NCBI GenBank assembly: GCA_913056435.1
Contig: CAJXMY010000003.1
Location: 1 to 39,502 of the forward strand
DNA: 39,502 nucleotides
DNA from: an uncultured Hyphomonadaceae bacterium
GTDB taxonomy: Bacteria > Pseudomonadota > Alphaproteobacteria > Caulobacterales > Hyphomonadaceae
Direction of reading: 5' to 3'
In this document: positions 1 through 13,985 of the stretch, in pieces
How the letters are laid out: every line of letters begins with the position of its first letter
Numbering within the stretch: position 1 is the first letter of the stretch
Position numbers and translations under genes: made by a program
The notes under the pieces: generated by a model
The model's database searches: none
What the model saw: only the letters and a program-made list of their open reading frames with translations
Told to the model about the DNA's origin: nothing

Positions 1-1
1 G

Positions 2-475
2 TTCCGGTCCGGTCCGCCAGGCCGGATCATCAACATTACCAGTGTGGGGGGGCGGCTGGCCTCACCTTTCCTCGGCGCCTATACCGCGACCAAGCATGCC
101 GTCGAAAGCATGACCGACAGCCTGCGTCGGGAGCTGGTCATTTATGGCATTGATGCCATCGCCGTTGGACCCGGCGCTGTCCAGACCCCCATCTGGGACA
201 AGGCAGAGGAAGCCAACCAGGATGAGGCCTACAGCGAGACGGCCTGGGCCGACGGGCTGAAAGCCTTTTCGGAGTCGATGTTGGACAGTGGACGAAAAGG
301 TCTTCCCGCGGACCGGATTGCCCATATCGTGGCCACGGCGCTAACGACCCCTCGCCCCAAAGCCCGTTATGCCCCCGTTCCGGACAAGCTGACAAATTTC
401 ACCCTGCCGTTGCTGTTGCCAAAGCGGGTGGTTGACCGGGTCTTCGGAAAACGGCTGGGTCTGGTTCGAAAGTGA
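2..475 (+). CDS. SDR family NAD(P)-dependent oxidoreductase, 5'-truncated by window edge
   Basis: Open frame from base 2 (...FRSGPPGRIINITSVGGRLASPFLGAYTATKHAVESMTDSLRREL); NxxS...YxxxK short-chain dehydrogenase active-site pattern. Confidence 0.85.
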   Translation, partial: FRSGPPGRIINITSVGGRLASPFLGAYTATKHAVESMTDSLRRELVIYGIDAIAVGPGAVQTPIWDKAEEANQDEAYSETAWADGLKAFSESMLDSGRKGLPADRIAHIVATALTTPRPKARYAPVPDKLTNFTLPLLLPKRVVDRVFGKRLGLVRK

Positions 476-492
476 GCCCGCCGGTTGGCGGA

Positions 493-1392
493 CTACCGAC
501 CGCGGGGGTGTGCCTGTGTGTGGACTTTTCTCAGGCGGTGGGCATCGACGCCGGTATAAACTTGTGTGGTCGATAGGCTGGCGTGGCCCAGAAGGGTCTG
601 TATGGCCCTGAGATCGGCCCCATGCGCAAGCAGGTGGGTCGCGAAGCTGTGCCGCAGCGCGTGCGGTGTCGCCGTTTCCGGGAGCCCAAGCCTGTTCCGA
701 AGCAGCTGAACCTGCTTGCGCAGGACCGCAGGCTGCAGCACCTTGCCTCTCGCACCGAAGAAGAAGGGCGTCCCGGCGCCCATGCGGAATGGACACAGAG
801 CCGCATAATCATCCATGGCCTGTCGTACCGCGGGCAACAGTGGAACCTGGCGAAATTTTCCGCCCTTTCCCATCAGTCGCAAGATCTCGGGGGCCGGGCT
901 GACGTTCCCGGACAGGCTGAGCGCCTCGCTGATCCGGAGGCCCGCACCATACATGAGTGCCAGAGCGGCTGCATCGCGAGCGGCAATCCAAGGTTCGTCC
1001 TGAAGGGTTCCAATCTGATCGATCATGTCGCCGGCGGCCCGCTCAGAAACGGGACGGGGCAAGCGCCGGCCCCGGGACGGACCGGTCAGGAAGGCGATAT
1101 CGGGATTTTCAATGCCATGGGCGTGATCCAGCCACCGGTAGAAGCTCTTGATCGCGGACAGCAGCCGCGACACGGAGGCATCGGTCAGTCCGTCCCGGCG
1201 GCGTTGCGCCAGAAAGGCCCTGATATCCCGCGCCTGGAGGCCCGCGAAATGGGTGATTCGGGGCGGCATGCCGAGATGAACCGTCAAAAAGGCCTGAAAC
1301 TCCCTCAGATCGGCACCATAGGCGTCGATGGTGTTGGCCGCCAGGCGGCGTTCTCTGGAAATATAGGTCAGGAAAGCATCCACAAGCGCCAT
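493..1392 (-). CDS. xerC: Tyrosine recombinase XerC-like
   Basis: Phage-integrase catalytic motifs GAGLRISEAL, HALRHSFATHLL, LLGHASLSTTQVYT; SAM-like N-terminal domain. Confidence 0.9.
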   Translation of the reverse strand: MALVDAFLTYISRERRLAANTIDAYGADLREFQAFLTVHLGMPPRITHFAGLQARDIRAFLAQRRRDGLTDASVSRLLSAIKSFYRWLDHAHGIENPDIAFLTGPSRGRRLPRPVSERAAGDMIDQIGTLQDEPWIAARDAAALALMYGAGLRISEALSLSGNVSPAPEILRLMGKGGKFRQVPLLPAVRQAMDDYAALCPFRMGAGTPFFFGARGKVLQPAVLRKQVQLLRNRLGLPETATPHALRHSFATHLLAHGADLRAIQTLLGHASLSTTQVYTGVDAHRLRKVHTQAHPRGR

Positions 1393-1413
1393 GCCCGACC
1401 TATAGGCCCCGAG

Positions 1414-1457
1414 ACCTTAAAAGCAGGTTTCGGGAACCTTAATCGAAAGTTTCGGCA
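1414..1457. repeat. Two contiguous 22-bp imperfect direct repeats in the divergent xerC/ndh intergenic region
   Basis: ACCTTAAAAGCAGGTTTCGGGA followed immediately by ACCTTAATCGAAAGTTTCGGCA (17/22 identical by eye). Confidence 0.6.
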
Positions 1458-1517
1458 GGACTTTTTGCAGACGGCCGAAAGGCCCATTAGCGCCGATGTG
1501 AGCCAAACCCATTTCCC

Positions 1518-2882
1518 GTGCGTAAAGACCATATCGTTGACCATTCACTCAGTTGGGGAGACAGGGGCTTGAAACGCAAAACGCAGATTGTCGTTGTGGG
1601 CGGCGGTGCAGGCGGTCTGGAACTGGTTGCGCGCCTTGGGGCCCGGTTCAGCCGCAAGGACTATGACATCATCCTGCTGGAGAAGAACCGGACCCATATC
1701 TGGAAGCCCCTTCTGCACGAGGTGGCTGCCGGATCGCTGGACGCCAATCTCGACGAGGTGGGGTATGGTGCCCACGCCCACAGATGGGGATACCGCTTTT
1801 TCCAAGGCTCGATGATGGACATTGACCGGGCCGCCAAGGAGGTCGTGGTTGCCCCGCTTCTCGACGAAGATGGTCAGGAAATCATGGGCGAACACCGGAT
1901 TCGCTATGATTATCTGGTGATCGCCATCGGATCTGTCTCGAACGACTTTGGTGTCGAAGGTGTCTCCGATCACTGTCTCTCTCTGGAAAGTCGCCGCGAC
2001 GCTGACACATTCCGGTCCCGCCTTCTGAACCAGTGCCTGCGATGCTCACGTTTGCTGAGCGCGGACCCGGACGCCGACGAGCATGTTCGCATCGGAATTG
2101 TCGGGGCCGGCGCCACGGGGGTCGAACTGGCCGCAGAGCTCTACAATGCCGCGGCGGCCCTGCGATATTACGGGCTGGAAGTTTTCGATGAAAGCCGGTT
2201 CAAGGTCACCCTGATCGAAGCGGGCCCACGAATACTCCCGGCCCTGCCCGAAAAACTTGCCGAAGCCGCCCATCGCGAACTCGAGGCACTGGGTGTGAAC
2301 GTTGTGACCGGGGCCATTGTCCAGCGCGTCACCAGAACGGCGATCGAAACCCGGGATGGCACCACCTATCCGACCAATCTTCGGGTCTGGGCCGCCGGGG
2401 TCAAGGGGCCAGCCTTCCTCTCAAACCTCGCGGGTCTGGAGTCCAACAATCGCGACCAGCTCATTGTCCGGGAGACGCTTCAGGCCACCCGGGACGATCA
2501 TATTTTCATCCTCGGCGACTGCGCCTCCTATACCCCCGAAGGTTCCGACCGCCCGATCCCGCCACGGGCCCAAAGCGCACACCAAATGGCCGAGACCGTG
2601 TTCCATAATGTGTGTGCGATGATCCGGGACCGCCCGCTCAGGGCCTTCGTCTACAAGGATAACGGATCCCTGGTGTCGCTCTCGCGGTTCGCCACCGTCG
2701 GGTCGCTGATGGGAAATCTGGTCGGGGGCCGTATGGCCGTCGAAGGCCGTCTGGCACGCTTTGTCTACATGTCTCTGTACCGACTTCACCTTCTGGCCAT
2801 CCATGGGTGGCTCCGGGGGGCAGGGATGATCATGATGGGGCACGTCAACCAGATCGCGCGGCCGAGGCTCAAATTGCACTGA
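1518..2882 (+). CDS. ndh: Type II NADH dehydrogenase (NAD(P)/FAD-dependent oxidoreductase)
   Basis: VVVGGGAGGLELVARL Rossmann motif, second GIVGAGATGVELAAEL motif, HEVAAGSLD, ILGDCAS; GTG start, possible alternative TTG at 1569. Confidence 0.85.
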   Translation: MRKDHIVDHSLSWGDRGLKRKTQIVVVGGGAGGLELVARLGARFSRKDYDIILLEKNRTHIWKPLLHEVAAGSLDANLDEVGYGAHAHRWGYRFFQGSMMDIDRAAKEVVVAPLLDEDGQEIMGEHRIRYDYLVIAIGSVSNDFGVEGVSDHCLSLESRRDADTFRSRLLNQCLRCSRLLSADPDADEHVRIGIVGAGATGVELAAELYNAAAALRYYGLEVFDESRFKVTLIEAGPRILPALPEKLAEAAHRELEALGVNVVTGAIVQRVTRTAIETRDGTTYPTNLRVWAAGVKGPAFLSNLAGLESNNRDQLIVRETLQATRDDHIFILGDCASYTPEGSDRPIPPRAQSAHQMAETVFHNVCAMIRDRPLRAFVYKDNGSLVSLSRFATVGSLMGNLVGGRMAVEGRLARFVYMSLYRLHLLAIHGWLRGAGMIMMGHVNQIARPRLKLH

Positions 2883-3021
2883 GCAGGACCTTCATCCGGC
2901 GCGGTTTCATAGAAAGCGCCAGACCCTGTGCCCCGACCCGGACTGCCAGCCGCGCTTGAACGTTGCTCCCGCGGCAGCCATCTGGAACAAGATATAAAAA
3001 AAGTAGAAGGAGCATGGTCCA

Positions 3022-5169
3022 ATGTTGAGACGTTTTCACAGGCTCAGCGCCTGCGCGCTGCTGGGGTCCCTCGCCCTCTTGCCGGCCGAGGCGCGCGAAC
3101 ATCGCGACGAGGCGGCGCCCACCGAACCCGAAATCGTCACGTCCACGCCGGATGTCTGGGGTGACTGGGGTGTCAATCTTGAGACCTTTGACCCCGACAC
3201 GGCCGCTGGCGATGACTTCTACAGACATGTCAACGGCGCGTGGCTGACATCGTTTGAAATTCCCGCTGACCGGTCTTCCTATGGAGCCTTCACGCTGCTT
3301 GCCGAGAAATCCGAGCAACGCGTGAGGTTCATCATCGAGGAAATCGCGGCCGATGCCCCCGATACTGTGACGCTCGAGGGTAAGATCGCCGCCATCTATA
3401 ATGCCTTCATGGATACGGAGGCCATCGAAGCGCGCGGCCTGGCGCCGGCCCAACCTTATCTTGATGCGATTGCCGGGATTGAGACAAGGGAAGATCTGGC
3501 CCGGATATTCGCCCGGCCCGGCTTTGCCAGCCCATTCGGCGCCGGCGTCAGCATCGACTCCAAGCAGAGCGACCAGAACATCCTTTATATCAGTCAGGCC
3601 GGACTGGGGCTCGGTGACCGGGATCTCTATCTGGTCGACTCCGAGAAGAACCAGTCCTATCGCGCGGCTTATCGCGACATGATGATCCGTCTTCTGGATG
3701 CGGCAGGCTATGACGCCCCGGAGGCGGCCGCGGAGGCTGTTCTGGCCCTGGAAACGGAACTTGCCCGGGCGCACTGGGACCGTGCCGCCGGCCGGAACCG
3801 CGATCTGACCTATAACCGCCTCGACCTTGACGGTCTGAAGGCCCTATCCGGCGGCTTCCCCGTAGAGGCCGCACTCGAGGCACTCGGCGTCCTAGACGAA
3901 CCAGCCTTCATTGTTCGTCAGGTCACCCCCACAGAAGAGGAGATCGCGGACCAGGGCCTGAGCCCGGCCCAGGTCGAAAAACTTTCCGGCGGTGGCGTCG
4001 GCCGGATCATGGAGCTCGCTCAGACCGGCGATCTTGATGCGTGGAAAGCCTGGCTGACGACCCGGTTCCTCGTGGCGCAGGCCGGTGTGCTGCCGGCCCG
4101 CATAGATGAGACGGTCTTCGCCTTTTACGGCACAACGCTCAATGGACAGGAAGTCCAGCGTGAACGGTGGAAACGGGCGGTCTCGGAAGTTCAGAATGCG
4201 GTCGGGGAAGGCGTCGGAAAGGTCTATGCCGAGCGGTATTTCCCGGCGGAGAACAAAATCGCCATGGAGGCCCTGGTCGCCAATTTGAGAGAGGCCATGG
4301 CGCTAAATCTGGCCGATCTGGACTGGATGGGGGATGCCACCCGCGAAGAAGCCCGGGACAAGCTGAACAAGTTCACACCGAAAATCGGTTATCCGGCCAA
4401 GTTCGAAACATATGAGACGCTCAGGGTCGGATCGAACGCTCTCGACAACAGCCTTGCCGTGGCGGCGTGGGCGCTCGCAGACAATCTGGCCGAACTCGGC
4501 CAGCCCATCGATCCCGACGACTGGTTCATGCTGCCCCAGACGGTCAATGCCTATTACAGTCCGACCCGGAATGAGATCGTGTTCCCGGCCGCCATCCTGC
4601 AACCGCCCTTCTTCAATCTTTCGGCGGACCCCGCCGTCAATTATGGGGCCATCGGGGGCGTGATCGGACACGAGATCGGACACGGCTTTGACGATCAGGG
4701 ATCGCGGTCGGATGGCGACGGGAATCTGAGAAACTGGTGGACCGCCGATGATCGGGCGAATTTCGAAGCCCGGACCGGCGCCCTGGTCAGCCAGTACAAC
4801 ACCTTCTGTCCCCTCGATGACGGCACAACCTGCGTCAATGGCGCCCTCGGCCTCGGCGAGAATATCGGGGACCTCGGCGGGCTGTCCATGGCGTATCGCG
4901 CCTATCAGCTTCACCTGAACGGCGAAGAGGCCCCGGTGATCGATGGCCTGACCGGAGACCAGCGCTTCTTCATCGGCTGGGCCCAGGTCTGGCGGTTCAT
5001 GGCCAGAGAGGACGCCCTGCGCCAGCGTCTGGTGCGGGGCCCCCATTCGCCGCCGCGCTACCGGGTCAACGGCGTCGTGCGCAATATGGACGCCTGGTAT
5101 GAAGCCTTCGGGGTCACCGAGGATCATGCCCTCTACATTCCGCCCGAGGAGCGTATTCGCATCTGGTAG
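3022..5169 (+). CDS. M13 family (neprilysin/PepO-like) zinc metallopeptidase with signal peptide
   Basis: HEIGHGFDDQGS (HExxH) and ENIGDLGGL (ExxxD) motifs; hydrophobic N-terminus LSACALLGSLALLPAEA. Confidence 0.92.
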   Translation: MLRRFHRLSACALLGSLALLPAEAREHRDEAAPTEPEIVTSTPDVWGDWGVNLETFDPDTAAGDDFYRHVNGAWLTSFEIPADRSSYGAFTLLAEKSEQRVRFIIEEIAADAPDTVTLEGKIAAIYNAFMDTEAIEARGLAPAQPYLDAIAGIETREDLARIFARPGFASPFGAGVSIDSKQSDQNILYISQAGLGLGDRDLYLVDSEKNQSYRAAYRDMMIRLLDAAGYDAPEAAAEAVLALETELARAHWDRAAGRNRDLTYNRLDLDGLKALSGGFPVEAALEALGVLDEPAFIVRQVTPTEEEIADQGLSPAQVEKLSGGGVGRIMELAQTGDLDAWKAWLTTRFLVAQAGVLPARIDETVFAFYGTTLNGQEVQRERWKRAVSEVQNAVGEGVGKVYAERYFPAENKIAMEALVANLREAMALNLADLDWMGDATREEARDKLNKFTPKIGYPAKFETYETLRVGSNALDNSLAVAAWALADNLAELGQPIDPDDWFMLPQTVNAYYSPTRNEIVFPAAILQPPFFNLSADPAVNYGAIGGVIGHEIGHGFDDQGSRSDGDGNLRNWWTADDRANFEARTGALVSQYNTFCPLDDGTTCVNGALGLGENIGDLGGLSMAYRAYQLHLNGEEAPVIDGLTGDQRFFIGWAQVWRFMAREDALRQRLVRGPHSPPRYRVNGVVRNMDAWYEAFGVTEDHALYIPPEERIRIW

Positions 5170-5204
5170 GCCCCCGCCCCGCCGCGAGGACCGATCCCAT
5201 CTTC

Positions 5205-5245
5205 CGGCCGGCCTTCCCCCCGGGGACAGGCCGGCCGCCTGTTTT
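5205..5245 (+). terminator. Probable Rho-independent terminator after M13 peptidase gene
   Basis: 10-bp perfect stem CGGCCGGCCT/AGGCCGGCCG, followed by CCTGTTTT. Confidence 0.6.
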
Positions 5246-5298
5246 GACGGCCCGGAATTTCAGCTGGCCCCGTCCAGTGCCTCTGCTATGACCAGACC

Positions 5299-7461
5299 AT
5301 GGCCATCGCCCAAGTTCTCTTTCCCCTCATGCTTCCCGAGCCCTTCGATTACGAGGTTCCCGACACGCTGTCGGTCCGCCCGGGCAGCTATGTTCGGGCG
5401 CCGCTCGGCAAGCAGGACCGCACGGGTCTTGTCTGGCGCCTGTCTGACGCGGCGCCACAGCGCGTCCTCAAGCCGATCCAAGAGGTGTACCCAACGCCGC
5501 CCATGACCGAGACCATGCGACGGTTCATCGCGTTCGCCGCGCGCTACAATGTCGTCGCGCCCGGACAGGTTCTGGCCATGGCCCTGCGTGCGCGTGGTGG
5601 TCTTCAGCCTTCCCCAGAACGGACTGTCTACACGCTGGGCGACCGGGCGCCGCAGCGCCTGACCCCAGCGAGGACGGCGGTCCTCGAGTATGCCCGGACC
5701 CAGCCGGCCCTGAGCGCCAGTGCTCTGGCCACCGGCGCCGGAGTCTCCACCGGGGTTGTCAAAGGCCTCGCCGACGCCGGCGCGCTTGTCGCGGCGGCCG
5801 AACCGGTGGACCGGGTCTTCGCCACCCCCGATCCTGATCGCACAGGCTTTCAGCTCAGCGCGGAGCAAGCCGACGCCGCCAACACTCTGCGGCAGGCCGT
5901 TCAAAAGGGTCAGTTCGCGCCCATCCTTCTGGACGGGGTCACTGGTTCAGGCAAAACGGAGGTTTATTTTGAAGCAATTGCGGCGGCCCTAAAACAGGAC
6001 CCCACCAGTCAGATCCTCGTCCTGTTGCCCGAAATCGCCTTAACCCAGGCGGTCCTGGAGCGCTTCGAACGCCGCTTTGGAGCAGCACCTGCCCCCTGGC
6101 ATTCGGGCCTCTCGGAGCAACAGCGCCGGCGCAGCTGGCGGGAAGTGGCCCATGGGAGAGCCCGGATCATCGTCGGGGCCAGATCCGCGCTCTTTCTGCC
6201 CTTTCAGTCTCTCAAGCTGATCATTGTCGATGAAGAGCACGACACGTCCTACAAGCAGGAAGACGGCGTCACCTACCAGGCCCGGGATATGGCCGTGATG
6301 CGCGCCAAACTCGAGCAGGCCGTGATTGTCCTGGCCTCCGCGACACCGGCGCTGGAAACCGTCGTCAATGTCGAGCAGGGGCGCTATGCCCGCCTGAAGC
6401 TGTCCGCGCGCCCCGGCAGCGCCAGGCTCCCCGATGTTGAGCTGGTGGACCTGCGCGCGGCCCCGCCCGAGCGGGGACAGTGGCTGTCACCACAACTTCG
6501 CCATGCCCTGGCCGATACGCTGGAGGCCTCGGAGCAGGCCCTGCTCTTTCTCAACCGCCGCGGTTATGCCCCGCTGGTGCTTTGCAAGTCCTGCGGCGAA
6601 CGCCTCAAAAGCCCGGCGACGGACAGCTGGCTGACCGAGCATCGCTATACGGGCCGGCTGGTCTGTCACCTCACCGGCTGGTCCATGCCCAAGCCAGCCC
6701 ATTGCCCCTACTGTCACGCCGAGGGCTCCCTGATGGGGGTCGGTCCGGGCGTCGAGCGGGTGGCCGAGGAGGTTCGCGTCCTGCTTCCGGGCGCCCGAGT
6801 CGAGATTTTTTCATCGGATACAGCGCTGGGCGGCGAGGCCACGCGGGAGATCATTTCCCGCATGGCCTCCGGCGACATCGATGTCCTGATTGGGACCCAA
6901 ATTGTCGCCAAAGGACACAACTTCCCGAATCTGACGCTTGTCGGGATCATCGATGCGGACTCTGGTCTGCAGGGCGGGGACCTGCGCGCTGGGGAGCGCA
7001 CCTATCAACTGCTCAGCCAGGTGGCCGGACGCGCCGGGCGGGCAGAGCGTCCCGGCCGGGCCCTGGTACAGACCTATCAACCGGACAATCCCGCCATGCA
7101 GGCCCTGGCCCTGTCCGACCGGGATGCCTTTCTGGCCATCGAACGGGATGTTCGTGAAGAACTCCAGCTGCCGCCCTTCGGACGCATGGCCGCCCTGATT
7201 CTTTCGGCACCGGACGCCGAGACCGCGGTCACCTTTGGACAACAGATCGCCCGTGCGGCTCCAAATGGTGAAAATATCACGGTCTACGGACCGGCCCCGG
7301 CCCCCATTGGTATCCTGCGCGGGCGACATCGTTTTCGTTTTCTGATCACCGCCCCCAAACAGGTTGATCTGTCGGCCTATATGGCCGCCTGGCTCAGCCG
7401 TCTGAAACTTCCGGCCGCCCTGCGACTGTCGGCAGATATTGATCCTTACTCCTTTCTCTGA
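5299..7461 (+). CDS. priA: Primosomal protein N' (PriA helicase), Zn site 2 degenerate
   Basis: Walker A DGVTGSGKTEVYFEAI, DEEHD motif, SATPALETV, RGYAPLVLCKSCG..., GTQIVAKGHNFPNLTLVGIIDAD, QVAGRAGRA. Confidence 0.95.
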   Translation: MAIAQVLFPLMLPEPFDYEVPDTLSVRPGSYVRAPLGKQDRTGLVWRLSDAAPQRVLKPIQEVYPTPPMTETMRRFIAFAARYNVVAPGQVLAMALRARGGLQPSPERTVYTLGDRAPQRLTPARTAVLEYARTQPALSASALATGAGVSTGVVKGLADAGALVAAAEPVDRVFATPDPDRTGFQLSAEQADAANTLRQAVQKGQFAPILLDGVTGSGKTEVYFEAIAAALKQDPTSQILVLLPEIALTQAVLERFERRFGAAPAPWHSGLSEQQRRRSWREVAHGRARIIVGARSALFLPFQSLKLIIVDEEHDTSYKQEDGVTYQARDMAVMRAKLEQAVIVLASATPALETVVNVEQGRYARLKLSARPGSARLPDVELVDLRAAPPERGQWLSPQLRHALADTLEASEQALLFLNRRGYAPLVLCKSCGERLKSPATDSWLTEHRYTGRLVCHLTGWSMPKPAHCPYCHAEGSLMGVGPGVERVAEEVRVLLPGARVEIFSSDTALGGEATREIISRMASGDIDVLIGTQIVAKGHNFPNLTLVGIIDADSGLQGGDLRAGERTYQLLSQVAGRAGRAERPGRALVQTYQPDNPAMQALALSDRDAFLAIERDVREELQLPPFGRMAALILSAPDAETAVTFGQQIARAAPNGENITVYGPAPAPIGILRGRHRFRFLITAPKQVDLSAYMAAWLSRLKLPAALRLSADIDPYSFL

Positions 7462-7608
7462 GGGCAGCTGCGCGAATCCGTCACATATTCTGCCGCTCCC
7501 CCCTGTTGTCAGCCTCGGAACAACCTGCTAATCGCCCCGGAAGTTTCGGGCGGGTGGCAAGTTCATACGTCCGGAGTGCACGTGCCCGGGCAACGCCAGC
7601 CCCAAGGA

Positions 7609-9722
<2,114 letters not shown>

Positions 9723-9748
9723 TCCACTAGACCGGGAGCTGCAGCCAG

Positions 9749-12365
<2,617 letters not shown>

Positions 12366-12396
12366 CGTCCGGCCCGGCTGAGGAGTGAACCCGATC

Positions 12397-12804
12397 ATGG
12401 CAGACAAGCTTCAGTTCTCCCTCGTCTCACCGAGTCGGGAGGTCTTCTCCGGGGAAGTGGACCACGTCGTCGCACCTGGCACAGACGGCGAATTTGGCGT
12501 TCTCGCCAATCATGCCCCCTTCATGACGACCCTGAAGACCGGGGTCGTTCGGGTGCTCGATGGAGATGTCGCCCGAATGCGCCTGTTTGTTCGGGGTGGC
12601 TTCGCGGATGTGACGCCAGCGGGTCTGACGATTCTCGCGGAAGAGGCAGTGAATCTCGATGGTGTTGATGGCGCCGAAGTCGGCTCCCAACTCGCAGCCG
12701 CTCGGGAAAAACTGTTGTCGGAAGGCGCAGACAGCCCCCATAGAACCGCGCTGCAGGAAGAGATAGACTATCTCGAGGCGCTACGCAGCGCGATCAGCGC
12801 CTAG
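12397..12804 (+). CDS. atpC: F1 ATP synthase subunit epsilon
   Basis: MADKLQFSLVSPSREVFSGEVDHVVAPGTDGEFGVLANHAPFMTTLKTGVV. Confidence 0.95.
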   Translation: MADKLQFSLVSPSREVFSGEVDHVVAPGTDGEFGVLANHAPFMTTLKTGVVRVLDGDVARMRLFVRGGFADVTPAGLTILAEEAVNLDGVDGAEVGSQLAAAREKLLSEGADSPHRTALQEEIDYLEALRSAISA

Positions 12805-13589
12805 CCAAACACCGCGACAGTCTGACGGCCGACCAGAATAGGGGTGCCGGACCGACTCCATAGACGCATGTCCTGGCTGGAATAACCATTCATAGCGGTC
12901 TCAGCCGTAGACTGCGAGAACCACCACCCCTCTTCCGTATCAATATGATCGGTGAGAAATTCTGCCATCCATGTCATCGAACTTATCGGCGCCGGAGCGG
13001 ACATCATCGGCATGGCGGCCGGCGGTGGACAGTCCGCGATCGCCAGAATGGCCGTGGCATCCATGGGTGTTTCGGGATCAATACTGCGGAGCCATATGCC
13101 CATACAGCGCTCAGAGCTGGCGGATATCGGTGGGGCACCATAGGCCTGTCGCACATTGAAATGACGAGAGAAATTCGGCCGGCGGTCAGATGCGAAGAAA
13201 GACCGCATCTCGTCTGGACCACCAACTTCTGGCATCGGCATATGGGCGAACTTCAATGCGCTTTGACGCGCTGCGCCAAAGGTGAACAGACATTCGGCCA
13301 TGATGGCATCAGCCACAGATAGCGTGCTACGGACAAAAGCCGTATTCTTGCCCCGCCGTAGCAGTCTGGTCTCGACCCGGATGGCACCTCCCACAGGTCC
13401 CACAAATGCCACCTGAGCAGATCTGACCGGAAGGTCGGGCACATCCCGACGCGCCGCCTCGAGACACAGAGCCGCGGTCAAACCTCCATAGGTCGTTCGC
13501 CCCTGCATCCAGTCCTCAGGGATTGTCAGCGCCAAAGCCCCATCGCTGACCGGGCGCAGCAGGGCCAGAAGCTCTGTGTAACTTGTCAT
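12801..13589 (-). CDS. Acyl-CoA thioesterase (TesB/4HBT-like, thioesterase family protein)
   Basis: MTSYTELLALLRPVSDGALALTIPEDWMQGRTTYGGLTAALCLEAARR... and GWWFSQSTAETAMNGYSSQDMRLWSRSGTPILVGRQTVAVFG. Confidence 0.8.
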   Translation of the reverse strand: MTSYTELLALLRPVSDGALALTIPEDWMQGRTTYGGLTAALCLEAARRDVPDLPVRSAQVAFVGPVGGAIRVETRLLRRGKNTAFVRSTLSVADAIMAECLFTFGAARQSALKFAHMPMPEVGGPDEMRSFFASDRRPNFSRHFNVRQAYGAPPISASSERCMGIWLRSIDPETPMDATAILAIADCPPPAAMPMMSAPAPISSMTWMAEFLTDHIDTEEGWWFSQSTAETAMNGYSSQDMRLWSRSGTPILVGRQTVAVFG

Positions 13590-13651
13590 AAACGTTTTCC
13601 GTTGGTGCCCCGCCAACACCTGGCGGAGCGGGGTCTCAAGCTGGTCCCTGG

Positions 13652-13972
13652 CTAGTGCTGACTTTCCGGTGTCGTCACCCGAAGGCCGTCCAGCGCGTCA
13701 GAAACAGTGATCTGGCAAGACAGGCGGGAATTGTCCTGAACATTCTCGGCGAAGTCGAGCATCGACTGCTCCATGTCCTCCGGCTGCCCCACCTTGGCCA
13801 TGAAGGCATCATCGACATAAACATGGCAGGTTGCGCACGCGCAGGCTCCGCCACAGTCGGCATCAATACCGGGAACAGCATTCTTGATCGCCGTTTCCAT
13901 GACCGTTTCGCCATTGGTCGCATCCAGCGTGCGCTCCTCGCCTGTATGATCGACAAAAGTAATTTTCGGCAT
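13652..13972 (-). CDS. [2Fe-2S] ferredoxin, adrenodoxin/putidaredoxin type
   Basis: [21 protein letters not shown]...SRLSCQITV: Cx5Cx2C...C cluster ligands; AAGGAG 9 nt upstream of ATG. Confidence 0.93.
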   Translation of the reverse strand: MPKITFVDHTGEERTLDATNGETVMETAIKNAVPGIDADCGGACACATCHVYVDDAFMAKVGQPEDMEQSMLDFAENVQDNSRLSCQITVSDALDGLRVTTPESQH

Positions 13973-13985
13973 GTCCATAATCTCC

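Noticed and set aside
493-1392. Tyrosine recombinase as evidence of an integrated mobile element
   Set aside because: It resembles chromosomal XerC, neighbours are core genes, and no att-like repeats, tRNA or cargo genes were seen.
583-1572. 329-aa plus-strand ORF antisense to xerC
   Set aside because: xerC catalytic motifs clearly support the minus strand; no domain in the plus ORF.
2869-3774. 301-aa minus ORF opposite the start of the M13 peptidase gene
   Set aside because: Opposes a signal peptide and conserved peptidase sequence; no family resemblance.
4303-5127. 274-aa minus ORF opposite the M13 catalytic region
   Set aside because: Shadow ORF; HEIGH and ENIGD motifs fix the coding strand.
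13620-13651. GC-rich inverted repeat CCCCGCCA...TGGCGGAGCGGGG between ferredoxin and thioesterase
   Set aside because: No T-run on either side and arms are interrupted; too weak to call a terminator.
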